64,000 nucleotides of DNA. Source: Ralstonia wenshanensis. GTDB taxonomy: Bacteria > Pseudomonadota > Gammaproteobacteria > Burkholderiales > Burkholderiaceae. The stretch lies in the NCBI RefSeq assembly GCF_021173085.1, contig NZ_CP076413.1:3065501-3129500 (forward strand). Reading direction: 5' to 3'. The notes beneath the pieces were generated by a model, which saw nothing but the letters and a program-made list of their open reading frames with translations, was not told the DNA's origin and ran no database searches. Of the stretch, positions 62,088 to 64,000 are shown piece after piece; the first letter of the stretch is position 1; every line of letters begins with the position of its first letter. Position numbers and translations under genes: made by a program.

Positions 62088-62513
62088 TCAAGACAGAAGC
62101 CCTGCCTTGCGCAATGCTTCCTCGGCCGCCTCGTGGTCCTGGGCAGCGCTGCCCCCAGAGATACCGATGCCGCCCACCAGCCGACCCTCGTAAAAGATCG
62201 GCACGCCGCCGCCCACCGGCATCAGGCGCGGGTGGTGCGCCAGCGGGGCAACGGCGGGCTCGGCCATGTACTGGTTCCATTGGTGCGTGCTCATGCCGAA
62301 CGAGGCTGCCGTCCATGCCTTGTTGATGGCAACCTCAGCGGTCAGGAAAGGCGCGGCGTCCGCACGCTCGAACGCGCGCAGGTGGCCGCCTGCATCGGTA
62401 ATGGCGATGGTCGCGGCAAACCCGCGCGCAGCACAGGCACGGCGTGCCTCTGCCAACAAGGCCTGCGCGCCTTCCAGGCTGATCGTTGCCGTGGGGACGA
62501 TAGGGAGTGTCAT
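62088..62513 (-). CDS. GlcG/HbpS-like heme-binding family protein
   Basis: A 141-residue protein of the GlcG/HbpS (DUF336) family: AQALLAEARRACAARGFAA, ITDAGGHLRAFERADAA, then INKAWTAASFGMST and GGVPIFYEGRLVGGIGISGG, all in the expected order. Family members bind heme or cobalamin, or act as small accessory proteins in glycolate or diol use. No signal peptide here. ATG 62513 is preferred to one 16 codons upstream. It lies 31 bases downstream of the quinone oxidoreductase gene and is probably co-transcribed. Confidence 0.88.
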   Translation of the reverse strand: MTLPIVPTATISLEGAQALLAEARRACAARGFAATIAITDAGGHLRAFERADAAPFLTAEVAINKAWTAASFGMSTHQWNQYMAEPAVAPLAHHPRLMPVGGGVPIFYEGRLVGGIGISGGSAAQDHEAAEEALRKAGLLS

Positions 62514-62544
62514 GGTGAGGCTCCTTGTCAGATGTCTGCAGGGT

Positions 62545-63558
62545 TCAGCCGTTGGCAACAACGACTTTGCCGATCATGTTTCCAGCTTCCACCAGCGCAT
62601 GCGCCTTGATCAAGTTCGCGGCGTTGATGCCATCGATACGCTGCGTCAGGGTGTGCTTGATGCCGCCGCGATCGACCAGTTCGGCCACACGGCGCAGCAA
62701 CGCGTGTTGTCGGGCGATCGTGGCGGTGGTGAACATGGCGCGGGTGAACATCAGCTCCCAGTGAATCGAAATGGATTTCCCCTTGAACGGGCCGATATCC
62801 AGATCCGCCGGGTCGTCGATGAGGGCGAATTGCCCCTCGGGGCGCAGCACAGCGGCGATCTGCGGTACGTGAGCGGCGCTCTGGTTCAGCCCAGCCACAT
62901 GCGTCACGTGATCAATGCCAAGCGCTGCCAGTTGGGGCGCCCACGGTTGACGGTGATCGATGACGTGGTGTGCACCATGCGCCAACACCCATTCACGGGT
63001 TTCGGGCCGCGAAGCCGTGCCGATCACGGTCATCCCCGTCAGCGCGCGCGCCAGCTGGGTCAGGATGGAACCGACACCGCCCGCCGCTCCGGTCACCAGC
63101 AGCACGCCGTTCTCCGTCGGATCGGCCGCCTGGACCCGCAGTCGATCAAACAGCAGTTCCCACGCAGTGATGGCTGTCAGCGGCAGCGATGCGGCCTGCG
63201 CAAAATCCAGCGATGCCGGCATGGGGCCCACGATGCGTTCGTCCACGGCATGCAGTTCGCTGTTGGTGCCAGGCCGCGTAATGTCGCCGGCATACCAGAC
63301 ACGGTCACCCGGCTTGAAGCGGGTGGCCAGCGGGCCAGTCGCGCGGACGATGCCCGCAGCGTCCCAGCCGGCAATACGCGCCTGCCCTTCTGGGATGTCT
63401 CCGCCACGCCGGATCTTGGTATCAACCGGGTTGACGGACACCGCTTTGACTTCCACCAGCAGATCGTGGTCGCGAAGTTCAGGCGTCGGCAGCTCGATGT
63501 CTTGCAGCGCCTGGGGATGGCTGATCGGGTGGTTCTGATAGAAACCGATGGCTTTCAT
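62545..63558 (-). CDS. Zinc-type alcohol dehydrogenase/quinone oxidoreductase family protein
   Basis: A 337-residue medium-chain reductase without the zinc ligands, close to the YhfP/QOR-like zinc-binding alcohol dehydrogenase family. Motifs: MKAIGFYQNHPI start, DAAGIVRATG, LLVTGAAGGVGSILTQLA (NADPH loop) and HVIDHRQPW. It probably reduces quinones or enones with NADPH. Start ATG 63558 with TGGAGAACG in front. Divergent from a LysR gene 91 bp away, which probably controls it and the downstream GlcG-like gene. Confidence 0.9.
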   Translation of the reverse strand: MKAIGFYQNHPISHPQALQDIELPTPELRDHDLLVEVKAVSVNPVDTKIRRGGDIPEGQARIAGWDAAGIVRATGPLATRFKPGDRVWYAGDITRPGTNSELHAVDERIVGPMPASLDFAQAASLPLTAITAWELLFDRLRVQAADPTENGVLLVTGAAGGVGSILTQLARALTGMTVIGTASRPETREWVLAHGAHHVIDHRQPWAPQLAALGIDHVTHVAGLNQSAAHVPQIAAVLRPEGQFALIDDPADLDIGPFKGKSISIHWELMFTRAMFTTATIARQHALLRRVAELVDRGGIKHTLTQRIDGINAANLIKAHALVEAGNMIGKVVVANG

Positions 63559-63649
63559 GCACGTTCTCCAGGAAGTGAATGAGGGCCATGCTATCTTTCA
63601 GCGATATGCGGATAAACGGGCTGCTCGCCCAAACACTTTCGGCATTTCA

Positions 63650-64000
63650 ATGAAAATCATCCGCCTCGATGACGTGCAAATCTTCGTGCACACGGCCGAC
63701 GCCGGCAGCTTCTCCGAGGCGGCCCGCCAGCTGAACATCGCGCCCGCGCAGGCAAGCGCATCTGTGCAGCGGCTGGAAAAGGCGCTGGATGCGCGCCTGT
63801 TCACCCGGTCCACACGCAGCATGCAGCTGTCAGAGGCTGGAGAGCGCTACCTGCCGCATGCGCGCGTCATGCTGGGCGCGCGGGAGCAAGGCGAACAGGC
63901 GCTGGCCGGTGGCCGGGAAGCACTCTCCGGCCCGTTGCGACTGTCTGCTCCGTCCGATTTCGGGAGAAACCTGCTGCTGCCGTGGCTCGACGATTTTCAG
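63650..64000 (+). CDS. LysR family regulator (N-terminal 117 residues, runs off the window)
   Basis: The open frame continues past base 64000. Visible part: winged helix with IFVHTADAGSFSEAARQLNI and SVQRLEKALDARLFTRSTRS, then the linker helix and the first strand of the effector domain (GPLRLSAPSDFGRNLLLPWL). It matches the CrgA-like LTTR group. Divergent from the quinone oxidoreductase gene. Confidence 0.9.
   Translation, partial: MKIIRLDDVQIFVHTADAGSFSEAARQLNIAPAQASASVQRLEKALDARLFTRSTRSMQLSEAGERYLPHARVMLGAREQGEQALAGGREALSGPLRLSAPSDFGRNLLLPWLDDFQ

Noticed and set aside
1-64000. tRNA, rRNA, CRISPR arrays, insertion sequences, integrases and attachment sites
   Set aside because: None seen on reading; no repeat-spacer pattern, transposase motif or cloverleaf was recognised, although a covariance-model scan was not possible.

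Overview
The window is a G+C-rich, densely coded bacterial chromosome segment with short intergenic gaps. Gene content points to a beta-proteobacterium of the Burkholderiaceae, most likely Ralstonia: a single type II secretion (gsp) block, Lrp-hpd, a fused indolepyruvate:ferredoxin oxidoreductase, MocR/LysR/MarR-rich accessory genes, and methyl-accepting chemotaxis proteins behind sigma-28-like promoters. The genus is inferred from overall gene content. No rRNA, tRNA, CRISPR array, transposase or phage gene was seen.

Left part (1-10.7 kb): the end of a Kef-type K+/H+ antiporter and its quinone-reductase partner; a GNAT acetyltransferase; an MCP followed at once by an APS kinase and a translationally coupled sulfotransferase; a LysM/transglycosylase-like protein without signal peptide that overlaps a small four-cysteine periplasmic protein; two small genes of little or no known function; a divergent Lrp regulator and 4-hydroxyphenylpyruvate dioxygenase; and a secreted four-EF-hand protein.

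Type II secretion block (10.8-23.2 kb): gspC on the minus strand, then gspG-H-I-J-K-L-M-N-D-E-F as one plus-strand run. A 53-codon reading frame with a signal peptide fits exactly between gspK and gspL.

Middle (23.2-42 kb): a PNPOx-like protein divergent from a MocR regulator; the 1186-residue indolepyruvate:ferredoxin oxidoreductase; exonuclease I; alcohol dehydrogenase (behind an FNR-type box) plus D-lactate dehydrogenase; an HD-domain protein divergent from a Crp/Fnr regulator; an MFS carrier; a ferritin-like diiron protein; a Cache-domain MCP; and a PelA-like glycosidase/deacetylase with no other pel gene around it.

Right part (42-64 kb) is accessory and stress-related. It has many divergent regulator/target pairs with palindromes between them (MarR/SDR, TetR/MFS, LysR/SDR, OhrR-Ohr), a secreted trypsin-like protease coupled to a lipoprotein, a diguanylate cyclase, a serine hydrolase behind a cluster of DnaA-box-like repeats, a PAS histidine kinase, an APC permease, two small heat-shock proteins, and at the end an alpha/beta hydrolase, a GlcG/HbpS-like protein and a quinone oxidoreductase facing a truncated LysR gene.

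The best candidates for something undescribed are: the LysM protein/periplasmic partner pair, whose ribosome binding site lies inside a perfect 9-bp stem; the sulfation pair tied to a chemoreceptor; the small secreted ORF in the gsp operon; and the TATCCACA repeat clusters at 51 kb and 53 kb.
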